A DNA stretch of 64,000 nucleotides from Euclidia mi (GCA_944739405.2 OX123185.2:9049840-9113839); one strand, 5' to 3'; numbered from the stretch's first letter, positions 34,067 through 45,591 are shown. The notes: a model not told the origin generated them from the letters alone. Made by a program: numbers and translations.

Positions 34067-34137
34067 TTGGCCGAGTGGATAAGGTAACTGCGTCGAGCGC
34101 ATGAGATCGTGAGATCGATTCTGACCCAAACCAGTGA
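34067..34137 (+). repeat. tRNA-Ser-like sequence, probably a SINE head
   Basis: GTTTGGCCGAGTGGATAAGG begins a tRNA-like fold: acceptor ends pair at six of seven positions, a CGA anticodon follows T33, and a T loop ATCGATT is present. The long variable arm of true tRNA-Ser is missing and several stem pairs fail. It sits 45 bp upstream of the LINE ORF1. Confidence 0.5.
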
Positions 34138-34181
34138 AGTCTTTTTGTGATTGTATTGTATGAAGATTGTTTACCAATATT

Positions 34182-35320
34182 AAAATGGAATTCCTCGAGA
34201 ATATAACATTCCGAATGAGATCACGCACAACACCAATATTAGAAGATACATTGGATACAATCAAATCAAATCAATCAAATATAAGTACTGAGAACTCGAT
34301 ACTAGATGGCACAACTAACAGTTTGCCTAACATATCCGATGATGAAAGTGATATTCAAATACAAGATCTAAAAATGAAATAAATAAACTTAAGTTACAAC
34401 TGAATGCAGCTCACGAGGAAATTGAAAATTTATCGCTAGAAAATACGGAGTTAAAACAAGTTATAAAGGGTATTAATACCAAACACGAAATAGTAAAAAA
34501 AGGCGACCAAAAAATTTGCTAGCGAAATAACTACTCCAAAGAGAAAAATATCTAAAAATATGACACCGCGAAAGACTTGTATGGGCAAAACTGAGAAATG
34601 TACTAAACATATCTGTCGCACTCCAGTGATATCAGCAAAATTAAAATTAAAGGACGCAGTTAGTACATCTAATGATGTGACACAACAGCTACCGAAATTT
34701 AATGAGGAAAAGAATAGAATCTGTATAAGTAGTGCAAACAAAGGGATCAATATGTTATCAGCTGCAGAGGACTTGTTCTATAACTATGAAATATGTCACT
34801 ATCTCACTCGGAACTGCGGCATAGCAACACTAATCGACAACATGGACTTGAAGCTGGCAGATTATACGCAAAGGGATTTCTGTTTCCTATTCATTGGGCC
34901 GGCAGATTTTCGAAAAACAAATAATTATTACGACATAGTTATTCGATTGAGAGAGACTTTAAGCAGAATCACTCACACAAACGTAATAATATGCTTACCT
35001 ACCTATAATATTAACTCAGTAATATTTAATTGGAGGAAAGAAACCTTCAGTAATATGTTATACCTAGACAACTAGACACATTGTTATGCTGAAATTCTGG
35101 ATTTGAATCAGGACCTGCCCTATGATTATGATATGTTCTTCAAGCGCACTGGGCAGCTTAATAACAACGGATTAAAGAGTATATACAAAAACTTAAAATA
35201 TTTAGTAAGTGAAAACGTCGCGGATGGTACCGACCAGGAAACTACAACCAATTATAACTCATCACTGAAAGAAATTGATGGTACTAATTCCACAGAGAAC
35301 GATGAGTTTTTTCATCTTTG
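34182..35320 (+). pseudogene. LINE ORF1 with coiled coil and SGNH-hydrolase-like region
   Basis: Starts MEFLENITFRMRSR; a stop occurs at ~34379 and frames change before 34560. A leucine-rich heptad stretch (LNAAHEEIENLSLENTELKQ) predicts a coiled coil. Further on, CFLFIGPADF, NVIICLPTYN and GQLNNNGLKSIYKNL match in order the G-x-N-D, central strand and C-terminal blocks of SGNH esterase domains found in some CR1-type ORF1 proteins. The usual catalytic His before LNxxG is a Gln here. Another stop lies at 35073-35075. Not functional in this copy. Confidence 0.6.
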
Positions 35321-38136
35321 ACAAAATTAAGATTCTTCATCAAAACATTGCTGGCCTCCTAAATAAATCAGACCTATTAACCGTTCATTTACAAGAACTA
35401 TCAAAGAAAAGAAAGGAAATTGACGTCATCTGTATAACGGAGCACTTTGTGATGCGTGGATATCAAAATCTTATAAATGTACCCAACTATAAACTGGCTG
35501 CCTGTTTTGCAAGAAAAGACAAGAAACGTGGGGGTGCATACATTCTGATACAAAATAACATTGCATATAGAGAATTGCAGGATGTATTGCACTATGCAGT
35601 TGCAAATGTAATTGAATGTTGCGGTATAGAACTCATCAACCAACAATTGATTATATTATGTATTTATAGTCCACCTAAGACCAGTAACTTAAATATATTT
35701 TACGAAAATCTTAATAGAATTTTAAATACTTTAGGTTCTAACAAATATTGTAAAAGAATTGTTGCATGCGAGGACTATAATATAGACACTTTAAAATCTA
35801 ATAATATGACACTAGAGTTCAAATGCTTTCTGCTGGGTTACGATCTGCAACTGGAACTACAACAACCAACTAGGTTATGTAGTAATAGTTGTCTAGATAA
35901 TTTTGCACGAAGTTCCCAGTTAAAATGCAAAAGTGGGTAATTGATTTTGCGTTATCTGACCACACTGCGCAAATTCTAAAAGTCAAGGTAAGAAAATCAT
36001 GTAGGATTGGATTCTGGCTTGTTACAAGACGTGATATATCAATGCAAAATTTAAAGAATTTCCAAAAACATCTACAGTCACTGTCATTTTCAGACATTTA
36101 TAGCACCGATGATGCAGACAAGGCATATGAGTATTTCCTTGAATGTTTTCGTTTGTTGTATGACCTCTGCTTTCCTTTCAAGTTGGTCACTGTCAGAGCC
36201 AATAAAAGGCTTAAGTGGATTTCACATGGCATCCGTGTTTGTAGTAAAAGACAACGGAATTTGTTGTGGAAATACAGGCATAATCGGACTCATGAAAATA
36301 AAACTAATTTTAAAAATTATTCTGCAAAATTTCGCAAAATTATAAAATTGACGCAAAAAGCTCAAAATAATTACTTAATAAACACCTCTCGTAATAAATC
36401 AAAAGCTTCATGGCAGATTATTAACAATAAAACACCCTGTATCGACCCAATTACTAAGATATATGTGCAGAATTAGACTATCACGGATCCTATTGAAATT
36501 GCAAATGCCTTCAACAATCACTTCATTGACCAAATAAAGAGTAATACTTTAGTATCAAATTAACACACTGTAATAACTAGTAATCCGCACTCTATGTTTA
36601 TGATGCCAGTATCGCCACAAGACCTAATGGCCTTTATACAATCTCTCAAAAATAAGAATAGGTTTGGTTATGATGGAATAGCTACTAGAGCTATAAAATT
36701 TGTGTCAGATGATATTGCATTTCATCTCAGCCATATTATCAATTTATGCATCTGCTCTGGCGTGTTTCCCAACGCATTAAAAATAAGTATTGTTAAACCA
36801 CTTTTCAAAAAAGATGACAGAGCGAACCTTGATAACTATAGACCAATTGCCTTAATTCCCGTGTTTGCCAAAATCATAGAGAAAATTATATATAATGCAC
36901 TTTACAAATTTTTAGATAAATACAATATTTTGTGTAAGGAGCAGATGGGATTTAGACCAAATAGGGGTATAAATACTGCTATCTTCGAATTACTTAATGT
37001 GATTGCGAAAAGTGTAGACAACAGAATACCTACATGTGCCATCTATACCGATATGCGTAAGGTGTTTGATTGTGTCAATCATGAAACTCTGCTACATAAA
37101 CTTAATATCTACGGTATCCGAGGAAACATACTTAGCCTTCTGAAATCCTACCTTAGTGACCGCAAACAGTATACGGAAATTACTAGGATATCCATTAGAA
37201 CATAGATCTATCAAATACGGTGTACCTCAAGGGAGTGTGTTAGATCCTCTCCTATTCCTGCTCTATATAAATGACTTGCTAAGTAATATCAAGCATCCAA
37301 TGGTATTGTTTGCTGACGATAGCACCGCTATAATTAAATGTACTGACATTAGAGAATATGAAAATGACATAAATCGCGCACTTAATGACATAGTACACTG
37401 GCTTGACATTAATAATTTAATAATAAATTTATCAAAGACAAATATAATGCATTTTTATCAACGTACATCTGTAAAACAATTAATAATAGAATATAATGGG
37501 CAAGGTATTGAACAAATAAATGTAGCAAAATTTTTAGGAATACTCATAGACAGCCAGCTTACCTGGAAACCTCAAGTGGAAGAAGTATGCAAGAAACTAA
37601 GCACTTCTGCATATATACTATTTAACTTATCAAAAAAAGTTAACACAGCCACAGCATTAGTGGCATATCATGGTTTGGTGGCATCTGTTCTAAGATTTGG
37701 TATAGTGTTTTGGGGTAACTGTAACTTAAGGGAACAAGTATTCAGAGCACAGAAGCGCTGCATACGGGCTATGTGTGGTCTGAGAATGACTGACAGTTGT
37801 GTACCTATGTTTAAGTCCCTAAAAGTATTAATATTTTGATCAATGTATATCTTTGAAGTAGCGGTTTTTGTAAAGGTTCACAAACATTACTTTAGGGCAT
37901 TAGCTGACTCTAGAAAAGGACCTTTAAGAAGTCAATATAAAAACCTATTGCATGTTGTTGACTATAATACAACTTTACTTACGAAAAATGTATTTGGTAT
38001 GGGTCCAGCTATATATAATAAAGTACCTGACACAATTAAAAATTGTACAATTGAAGAATTTAAAACGAAATTAAAGGCACTGTTGCTAGAAAAATGTTAT
38101 TATTCAATAAATGATTTTTTAACTGATAATTTATAA
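35304..38136 (+). pseudogene. LINE ORF2: AP endonuclease and reverse transcriptase (broken)
   Basis: The endonuclease reads ILHQNIAGLLNKSD, ICITEHF, IYSPP and VACEDYNID, and after a frameshift near 35925 DFALSDHTAQ. The expected GDFN is CEDYN, so activity is doubtful. RT: KPLFKKDDRANLDNYRPIAL, MGFRPNRGINTAIFELL, IYTDMRKVFDCVNHETLL (motif A), GVPQGSVLDPLLFLLYINDL (motif B) and LFADDST (motif C). Breaks: frameshifts near 35925 and 37195; stops at 36474, ~36560 and 37837. The thumb-like C-terminal part runs to 38136. Confidence 0.85.
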
Positions 38137-39182
38137 TTCTGATTTTAAATTTTATATTGACTATGTACTTAATTTAATTTTCCTTTGAATTCTTTGATAT
38201 ATTGTTATATTAAATTTATTGATATTGTTAGAAATTTAATTGATTTATTTAATATTTTAAAATGTAATGTGCGTGTACTTGCCGGATTTAAGCTATTTGT
38301 TTTTGATTATTTAATTTTGATTTTACATATTATTATTATAGGTATTATGTTTGCATGCCTAAACTAAGGTAGATTGTACAAGGATTCCGAATGATATTTA
38401 CCACCTGTATTGTTTGTACCTGCAATCTAAGCAAATAAACTGATTCTATTCTATTCTATTCTGACAAAGACCAGCCGCTGACTGAACATCTTGTAGTTTA
38501 CTAACAACTACTAACTGGTGCACTTGAAACCAACACGGGTGTCTTGAACAAAGAGTTATATACTCCTGCAATTTAATTAATTCGACTCCAATGAAAATAT
38601 ATTTTATGTATTTATTTTTGGTAGTAAATAGGTATACTTAACTGTAAAGGGGTGTTATAAGAGATTGTAATTTTTTTGTGCCTTTTGAGATAATATATCA
38701 CGCACTTTTGTCTAGAATATCCGATATTTCAGTCAAAATTTAAGAGAATTAATAAAATAATCTTTTAATGATAAGCTACACGAGTCATCGATTAACCAAT
38801 TCAAAATAAATCGCGTAATTTACGTACTTTATATTTATCGTATAGATTTCCGTCATTGTGTTGAAATATATTTGTAATTATCAGTCTAAGTGCTTGGCAA
38901 CAGACGGCAACTAAAGTTGGAAGTTTGCCAAACGCACACCTCGTGCGCCCTCAAAAATTTGATACGGTTGCATTTTGTCATCGTATTTTTTCTTTTTACT
39001 GACAACAATGTCTCGGTATAATAGATTTTTACGGTTTTTAGCTACGAAGTTGCCAAATGTATGTATATAACTATTTATGGTGTGGCCTAGAACTGTTATT
39101 TCAACGGCAAGTATAGGTTTTTTATTAAGCGTAATTATATAATATGCTACCGAGGAAGTTACAGTAGTGTCATATATGTTTA

Positions 39183-39404
39183 GTTTTTTTTTTTATAGTA
39201 ATAGGCGGCAAACGAGCAGACGGGTTGCCTAATGGTAAACAATTACCGCCGCCCATGGACACAAGCAACACCACAGGAGTCACAAGTGCGTTACCGCCCC
39301 TTGGGATTGGGAAAAGGGATAGGATGAGGAGTGAGATGAGGGAGAAGGAATAGGGGATAGGGCTTCCGGCACTCTCACTCACCGAACGAAACGCAACAGA
39401 TTAG
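39183..39404 (-). repeat. PolyA retroposon 'R', 5'-truncated
   Basis: It interrupts text that is continuous in copy 2 ('gtttag' then 'tttaggaattacc' at 62880), proving insertion after duplication. The 5' end stops within 'gaacgaaacgcaacag'. Confidence 0.82.
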
Positions 39405-39924
39405 GAATTACCAGCTCACCAATCACAATCAATTTCATCCTTAGACCGTTGGCCAGGAATTAACAAAATGTGACTACAACCAATACAGTATTTTCTTTTA
39501 ACATTATTTCCTATGCAATAAATTTACTATAGAAGCGTAAATAGGTCAGGGCAGCATAAATTAACAACTAAATAAGTCCTTACTACCTGTCCTAAGTCGT
39601 CGTACCTTTTGTATAGCAGTAATACCGTCGTGCAATTCTGTAGACCTACTGAATATAGCCGTTGGAGTTGCTTTGAATAAGCAATCGCCGCAGAAACCTC
39701 AAGGTGATTTGAACGCCTTGAGAATTGTAGGCTAATGGTGCAAGGATTACTGATTTATATAAACCTCTACTATAAACCTCATCTTTAAAATGTTTTTGAA
39801 AATGCATGTATCGCGTCTCTTGCTTTAATAGACTTGATTATATTCTGTATTGTACTTCAAATACTGACATCCAGTTCCGAGCTATAGTGCTGGTAATTAG
39901 ACCCCTTATAGACACATTATATGC

Positions 39925-40243
39925 GTAACGATAGAAGGATATACCAGACTGCCATGCAGAGGGTATCGGGTTCGAATCCAAGGCGCGCACCACTGAATTT
40001 TCGGAGTTATGTGCGAGTTGTTAATTAGCGCTTGTCCCGTGCCTCGGAGTGCACGTTAAGCCGTCGGTTCCGGCTGCCACGAAGATCTTTGACAGTCATT
40101 ATAGGTCGTCAATACCTTCTGAATACTAGTCTTTACCATGGAATATCGCTTTCGCGCTGTGGAAAAGCTAATATTCAGCCAAATCCAGTTAGACTAGTAA
40201 GCAAACCTCAGACTGAAACAGGAATAACGCTAAGAGGATGATT
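39925..40243 (+). repeat. SINE A, plus-strand copy
   Basis: Flanked by GACACATTATATGC (39911-39924) and GACACATTGTATGC (40244-40257). Box B is 'cgggttcgaatcc'; the central domain at 40037-40075 is intact without the palindrome seen at 9545. Confidence 0.88.
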
Positions 40244-40377
40244 GACACATTGTATGCCTTAATATTATAGACATAAAACATAGATATTCTGCATCACCCA
40301 AGCTAGTGAAATACTCAAGTTCATCACTGAATAAATATCCTTGATGGACACTGCACCTTGGGCTTTTCTTAACAATT

Positions 40378-40646
40378 TTATTTTTATTTATTTAGAGACT
40401 CACGCCTGTATCCCCGAAAGGGTAGGCAGAGTTGTAATATTATATCCACATTTCGCTATGTATTTTAGGTCCCACGTAATAGGGGGCGAGCCTATTGCCG
40501 TACCGGGCACGTTACCAGACTCCGTGCTGCTACTGAGAATTTCCTAACGGAAAAACTCAATAACACTTTGCCCGACCCGGGAATCGAACCCTAGACCTCC
40601 CAATCCCACGCGCACATTTATACCGCGAGATCAACGAGGCATAATT
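40378..40646 (-). repeat. SINE B, complete, 269 bp
   Basis: Perfect 14-bp duplication TTTTCTTAACAATT (40364-40377 and 40647-40660). Minus-strand head of tRNA-Asp type (a Leu-to-Asp-like 'cgttgatctcgcgg' and 'agggttcgattcccggg'), body, then the shared 3' block 'caggcgtgagtct'. Confidence 0.9.
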
Positions 40647-40736
40647 TTTTCTTAACAATTAGGCGCTCAAACTAAAAGTAGAATTCTGAGGTGTAAATAA
40701 TTCAAACTGAAATTCAAATCTATGCAAGTATCCAAT

Positions 40737-41054
40737 CTCATCATCATCATCAGCCCTATATATAAACTGTTCCACTGCTGGGCATGGGCCTCTTCTCACT
40801 ATGAGAAGGGTAAGGCCATAGTCCACCACGCTGACCTAGTGCGAGTTGCCAGACTGCATATGTCTTTCGAGATCATTATGAAAAACTCTCAGACATGCAG
40901 GCTTCCTCACGATATTTTCCTTCACCGATTAGCAAGCGATAATACACAATTTAATACGCACATAACTCCGAAAAGTCATTGGTGCGTGCCGTGGATTCGA
41001 ACCCGGACCCCCTGCGTAGAAGTCTGTCGGACTCCCACTAGGCTATCACTGCGT
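40737..41054 (-). repeat. Chimeric SINE: SINE A head with a (GAT)n-family tail
   Basis: Flanks GTATCCAAT (40728-40736) and GTATCTAAT (41055-41063). On the minus strand the first ~115 bases match the SINE A head ('gggttcgaatccacgg' and 'cttttcggagttatgtgcg'), after which the sequence switches to 'gctaatcggtgaagg...' and ends with 'gcccagcagtgga' and GATGATGATGAT, as in the element at 26518-26769. Confidence 0.8.
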
Positions 41055-41063
41055 GTATCTAAT

Positions 41064-41648
41064 TTAATAAGCGCTTAATATTAGTATTATGAACCTGTAG
41101 CTTTTTAAAGCATAGTATTTGAAGCTTCATGTGTGGCATGTCACATGGAATGGCATTTTCTTTGAGACAGGATGTAAATTTATCGTTTGGTGGCCGAGAA
41201 ATTAAAGATACCTATCAAAGTTAAATGGCCTGATTTTTATGTATTCTGTTAAATTGAATCATGCTTAATTTATTCATGGTGTAATTTGAATACTATATGT
41301 GGCTGCGGTAGCTTTTCAACATCAATGCTGCAAAGGACATTTAAACAACTTATATTCAACGGACAATTACATAACATGTAAGTACTTACGAATGGAAGTA
41401 ATAATTGTCGGATTGTAAAAAGTATTTTCTGTGGCGATGAAATCGACAAAACTTGGCATAGTGTTACGAATCGAGGTGCCTTAGACGACTACTTCATCAA
41501 GGCAGTCAATTATCATACTAATAAAATTACATAAAAGAATTCACCTAAGATAAGAATGAGACAATATTTATTCATAATTTTTGTGAAGCTATTCGATATT
41601 CAGCTGTTTCACTTTCATATTCAGCTAATTATGCATACTATAAAATTA
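41064..41648. other. Intergenic DNA without a supported feature
   Basis: AT-rich, nothing recognised. Confidence 0.5.
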
Positions 41649-41649
41649 C

Positions 41650-41970
41650 TATTTTTTTATAGTAATAGGCGGCAAACGATCAGACGGATCGCCTGATGAT
41701 AAGCAATTACCGCCGCCCATGGACACAGGCAACTCCACAGGAGTCACAAGTGCGTTGCCGCCCCTTGGGGTTGGGAAAAGGGATAGGATGAGGAGTGGGA
41801 TGAGGGAAAAGGAATAGGGGATAGGGCCTCCGGCACTCTCACTCACCGAACGAAACGCAACAGTTTAGGTACTGTTACTTTACGTCGATTTTCTGTGATA
41901 GGGTAGTACTTCTCCGATCGAGCCGGCCCCATTCATGCTGAAATCAGCAAGGCTCTACTACCTGTGTAAG
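41650..41970 (-). repeat. PolyA retroposon 'R', near full length
   Basis: T-run at the left, then the same body as at 30349-30665, through 'gagccggccccattcatgct' to 'ggctctactacctgtg'. Confidence 0.8.
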
Positions 41971-42180
41971 ATACTAATATTTTGTTCTATTTTATTATAG
42001 TTTGTAAAATACACCCAGAAGTACAGTCAACGTGTAAATCACTGAACTAAAATGATGTATGAGCCCACCCGTTCTAATGGGCCAATAAACTGACGCAGTA
42101 AAACATAATAAGTGTCGTTTAGAAACAAACTGTCGTGGCGCGTTAACCCTCAGTTTATCTGGTGCCTAAATATACTTTAA

Positions 42181-42217
42181 TTTATCTGGTGGAGTCCAAG
42201 GGACTCCACCAGGTAAA
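42181..42217. repeat. Subterminal hairpin of the piggyBac-like element
   Basis: TTTATCTGGTGGAGTCC, three bases, then its inverse with one mismatch. Possibly a transposase-binding palindrome. Confidence 0.65.
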
Positions 42218-42524
42218 TCAGTCGTGATTGTTTAAATAAAACTACTCTATATAATAAAAAATCTTTAATTGCGTTAAGAAACTCTTTTCTAACACATGTA
42301 TTTATTGAACTTGAATCAAAATCAACAATAAACTTATATAAAAATAGAAAAATCACTTTAACTTAAAATTAAATCACAACCAACTTCTAGGTGCTATAAA
42401 AAAAGTAATTATCTTTTTTAAGTTTTTGCTTATATACTAATGAGACCACATAATAAATTTTTATAAACAAGTAAAAGTAAAATAAGGTTTAATACTAAAA
42501 ACAAAATTGTGCAGCGCTTAATTT

Positions 42525-42635
42525 TCAAAAAAAAAGCTCACTATCTGAAGCCACATCTTCATCATTTAACCACTCCAAGATGATGGATTCACCATCTTGA
42601 GTATTATAATTGACGAGTTGTCTATTTGAAGCCAT
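42525..42635 (-). pseudogene. piggyBac transposase N-terminal remnant
   Basis: A 36-codon minus-strand frame from ATG (42633-42635) to TGA. It reads MASNRQLV and then EWLNDEDVASDSEL, an acidic stretch like those at the start of piggyBac transposases, ending at an A-run. The catalytic core is absent. Identification depends on the surrounding element ends. Confidence 0.5.
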
Positions 42636-42920
42636 TTTATATCCTAAAACAAAGAAAATATACAATTAAAACAAAAAAATCAATACCATAAAATTGAAAA
42701 AAAAGTTACACAAATGCTCTGGTGGAGTCCCCTGGACTCTATCGATGTTATTACTCACCGATCAGAAAGCGCAGACGCACGTCCTCTCGCCACCGCGCGT
42801 CGCGCACTACTGTATGAAGATACTAAGGCGCATAAACGCTTAACTGCAAAATTAAAGGATTTACAGCAATTTGAAAATCGCGTGGAGTCCCTGGGACCTA
42901 ACAGATCAATTAAGGGTTAA

Positions 42921-43982
42921 TGGTACAAGTATGTTTACTAAATGTCGTTGATTTCGCTTAATGTGTTGTCAATTACTTTTTATGATTATCTTCTTGGAGT
43001 GTCACATTGTTATATAAACGACCCGCTCTTTGGTTTTCAGAGCCGCATAAATAATCACCAGTCACGTCAAGGAGGTCAATATTATAATAGCCGGTCTATT
43101 TTATGATGTGTTTCAAGGTTCATTATTTCTGGTCTTATTGATTATGATTGCATTGGTCTTTGTTGTAGGGCAGGGTCAATATATTATAATTGGTGAGTCT
43201 GATAAATAAATAAATAAAAAGTATAATTTTAAGACGTGCCTTTTCTTGTAAACTGAATAGATGATACGTACTGAGTTGATGGTGAAAGCAGAATAGATCT
43301 TCTTTTTGCTTACCCTGTATCTTCCACAGGGTTGGCAAAAAGAAGATTTTTGATGTCTTTTCTGTAGTAGACAGTAATAGGCTACTGATTATGATGAGAA
43401 TGATAGGGAAGCGAAGCGATTATTGACAACTATAAGCTTAATTTAGTTTTCAAAGCATACATTTCTTACGCCATTGAGAACCTTGTATAAATCTCTCAGA
43501 TATGCACGCTGTCCTATTGTTAAAGGAAGCGTTAATTAACTATATGACTTCGAAATGAGCGCGCCGTAGGCTCGACTTCAAAAGCACTCTGAGACGAAAA
43601 CTGACGGCGAACCAGTTTTAACCATTTTGAATGAATTAGTATCGTTTAAAATGTAACAATTATGTAATTTTTAACAGTCATTTTTCAGTATTTTTAAAAT
43701 AATTAAAGCCAATTCAAGATTCACTAATCAAATCATGCCTAACTTAACAATAAAGAACGCAAGATTTCAACTTTAGCTATCAAACTTCATTGAATGACAA
43801 TAGTTTCGAATTAAGCTTACAAGATGTGATCTACAAACACTAACACTATCAAAGAAGGTTGTATCTACAGTACATATTACAGCGTTTCTTGTAGAATGTA
43901 ACTCAACATCGTGTCTCGTCTGTACCAGACTCTACATAATCTTTGCCCGTTCCGAAATATATATATTGCGTGGCTCATTAAA
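42921..43982. other. Intergenic DNA with one hairpin
   Basis: AT-rich; apart from the hairpin at 43299-43345 nothing is recognised. Confidence 0.45.
43299..43345. repeat. Hairpin with 20-bp arms
   Basis: CTTCTTTTTGCTTACCCTGT, a 7-nt loop, then its inverse with two mismatches. Same style as the other hairpins in the window; no comparator copy is available here. Confidence 0.75.
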
Positions 43983-44055
43983 ACTTTAATTAAGATTCGC
44001 ACCCGGGATTCGAACGTATAATCCTCAAGCGCGAACGGCTCAAGATATAACGGGG
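43983..44055 (-). repeat. tRNA-like SINE head or tRNA pseudogene
   Basis: Minus strand 'ccccgttatatcttgagccg' and 'cgttcgaatcccggg' resemble box A and box B regions at tRNA spacing. No SINE body follows. Confidence 0.4.
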
Positions 44056-44352
44056 CTTGCCAAATATGGCAGTCTATTAACCAACTGTAAACCGTAGCTG
44101 CCATTAAAACTTAACTTAATAGACTATTTGTATGGGATTTTTCCAAGTTCCCTCAATGTTTCGCTTTTAATGTGTTTTCTGACGCTTAGTAGTAAGGATT
44201 GGAAAAATAAAGTGTGCTGTTGTGGTGGGCTAATGGAACGTTATAATGTATCTGTTTTTGCGCTGGGTAATGTATTTCAGTATTAAGAGCATACTGCTTC
44301 TTTTTAGGATTATGGTGAGAATATATTAGGTTCTTAGGGTGGGTAAGGTTTG

Positions 44353-45311
44353 TGTTTAGAGTTTGGCTAGAAGGCTGGGAAAGGTTTGCAAAGGACAGTG
44401 GAAGCGATTAATTCATCCAGTCTGGTCTAGCCAAGGCAAAGACCTATGTACTGTGTTGCACAGTGAATTACAATTACGTGCAAATTTACTTACTAAATCT
44501 TCACTGATGTTCCGGAGTAGACCTATAAGATTACACTCATAATTTTGGTCAAAATAACAAGCAAATCGTTATAGATACTACTAGAAGGTCCAGCTCGCCG
44601 TCCTTCTTCTGGACACGTTGTAAGTAGATGACGCCACACAAATTTTACAAGGGTTCAATAGTTCACAATTCAATCACGATTTACCGATGCCAGCACTAGA
44701 TCAAGCGGCATTCACGAGGGTTTACGACACGAATTCACTTCGATTCCAATACGATTTGCGAAGCAACCATGTGCTTCCAAAGCGCGATATTCCACGAAGG
44801 ACAAACCGTGTTACTTTTTATCGATCGCTCACAACCCCATCGGACAACTTCAAATAGCGACGGTTGCAGGTTATTTGGTAGTTTTACAAACAAATACAAG
44901 ATCAAAATGCGCTCACAAACGGGAATCTTCCAGAGCGACGTGCAAGAAGAGATTTTTGCGGATGCGGATCCGACCAAGAAAGTGGTATGATTTGACAGTT
45001 CATAGTGTGACCATAGTCAGAAATTTTCAATAGACAAAGTAACACGCAACTAAACTGATATAATCGATTTACCTTATCTTAATATATAAAATCCTTGCGT
45101 TACTGACTGACTGACAGACACGCTACAGCCGAAACTATAGGGCGCAGGAAGCTGAAATTTGGCATGTATGTTCCTTGGGGACCGTAAGCGTGCACTAAGA
45201 AGGGATTTCCCGAAATTCCCACGGGATCGGCCAAAACGAGTAAATTTAAACACAATTGCAGGCGTAGCTGCTGGCGTCCTCTAGTCATAAATAATATTTC
45301 TATTTCATACA
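44353..45311 (-). repeat. Solo LTR of a related BEL family, interrupted by a Helitron
   Basis: It aligns along its length with the LTRs at 13323 and 20471: 'tgtttagagttt' against 'tgtctagagtta'; 'cactcataattttggtcaaa'; 'aaattttcaatagacaaag'; 'gatataatcgattt'. It ends 'tttctatttcataca' after the Helitron at 45077-45284. No internal region follows on either side, so recombination between two LTRs is the likely origin. More diverged than the intact element. Confidence 0.75.
45077..45284 (+). mobile_element. Short non-autonomous Helitron, copy 1
   Basis: Starts TC (TCTTAATATATAAAATCC), ends CTAG after an imperfect hairpin 'aggcgtagctgctggcgtcct', and sits between A and T without duplication: all Helitron rules. 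208 bp, no ORF. A close copy is at 58742-58947. Confidence 0.82.
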
Positions 45312-45366
45312 TACATACATACATAGACTCACGCCTGTTTCCCCGAAGGGGTAGGCAGAGGCATAT
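45312..45366 (-). repeat. SINE B 3' terminal fragment
   Basis: (TACA)n then 'agactcacgcctgtttcccc' and 'gaaggggtaggcagaggc'. Only ~50 bp remain. Confidence 0.65.
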
Positions 45367-45591
45367 TAAACGCATATTTCAAACAGTTTGTAAGTATTGC
45401 TACAGCGCTATGATACTTTAGAACAAATTTAATCACATACTCGTTCATGTACTATCTTTTATCAAGCGCCTTAACTTGCTCCTTCATCCAAGTCTGTAAA
45501 AAAGTTGTTTTTTTTTAATAGCAAAGAAAAGAAGTTTAATCTAGGCACCACTTCTTGTTATTATAATTATTTGTCAGTTCAGATTTCAACG

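Larger units (their letters stand above)
34182..38460 (+). mobile_element. CR1-group LINE, degenerate, with (TTCTA)n 3' end
   Basis: An ORF1 with coiled coil and hydrolase-like domain, an endonuclease, a reverse transcriptase and a TTCTA-repeat tail (38446-38461), followed at once by the duplicated-segment sequence 'ctgacaaagacc'. The 5' end is unclear; 31078-34181 is also absent from copy 2 and could include its long, tandem-repeated 5' region. Clade call from RT motif style; L2 or Daphne are alternatives. Confidence 0.78.
21083..39600. repeat. Large duplicated segment, copy 1 (with insertions)
   Basis: From 'cttagagaacactttttt' onward this region aligns with 47604-63110 in the same order and orientation. 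Matching blocks: 21083-21470 with 47604-47986; 21475-21960 with 48240-48725; 22000-22330 with 49434-49775; 22335-22525 with 50050-50242; 22530-22625 with 51588-51688; 22628-23185 with 56608-57165; 24000-24530 with 57175-57710; 25430-25660 with 58055-58260; 27010-27735 with 58300-59370; 28070-30345 with 59375-61670; 30670-31078 with 61670-62072; 38462-39175 with 62072-62880; 39405-39590 with 62885-63105. No coding constraint is visible in the shared frames. Confidence 0.9.
42147..42916 (-). mobile_element. piggyBac-like element, internally deleted, 770 bp
   Basis: Flanked by TTAA on both sides (42143-42146, 42917-42920) with CCCT...AGGG ends, the piggyBac hallmark. The inverted repeats CCCTcAgTTtATCTG and CCCTTAATTGATCTG are imperfect. 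A motif GGTGGAGTCC recurs below the ends (42188 and 42721, its inverse at 42201, and a variant at 42881). It keeps only the first codons of a transposase-like gene. Confidence 0.82.

Noticed and set aside
34067..34137. A genuine tRNA-Ser gene
   Set aside because: No long variable arm and several mispaired stem positions.
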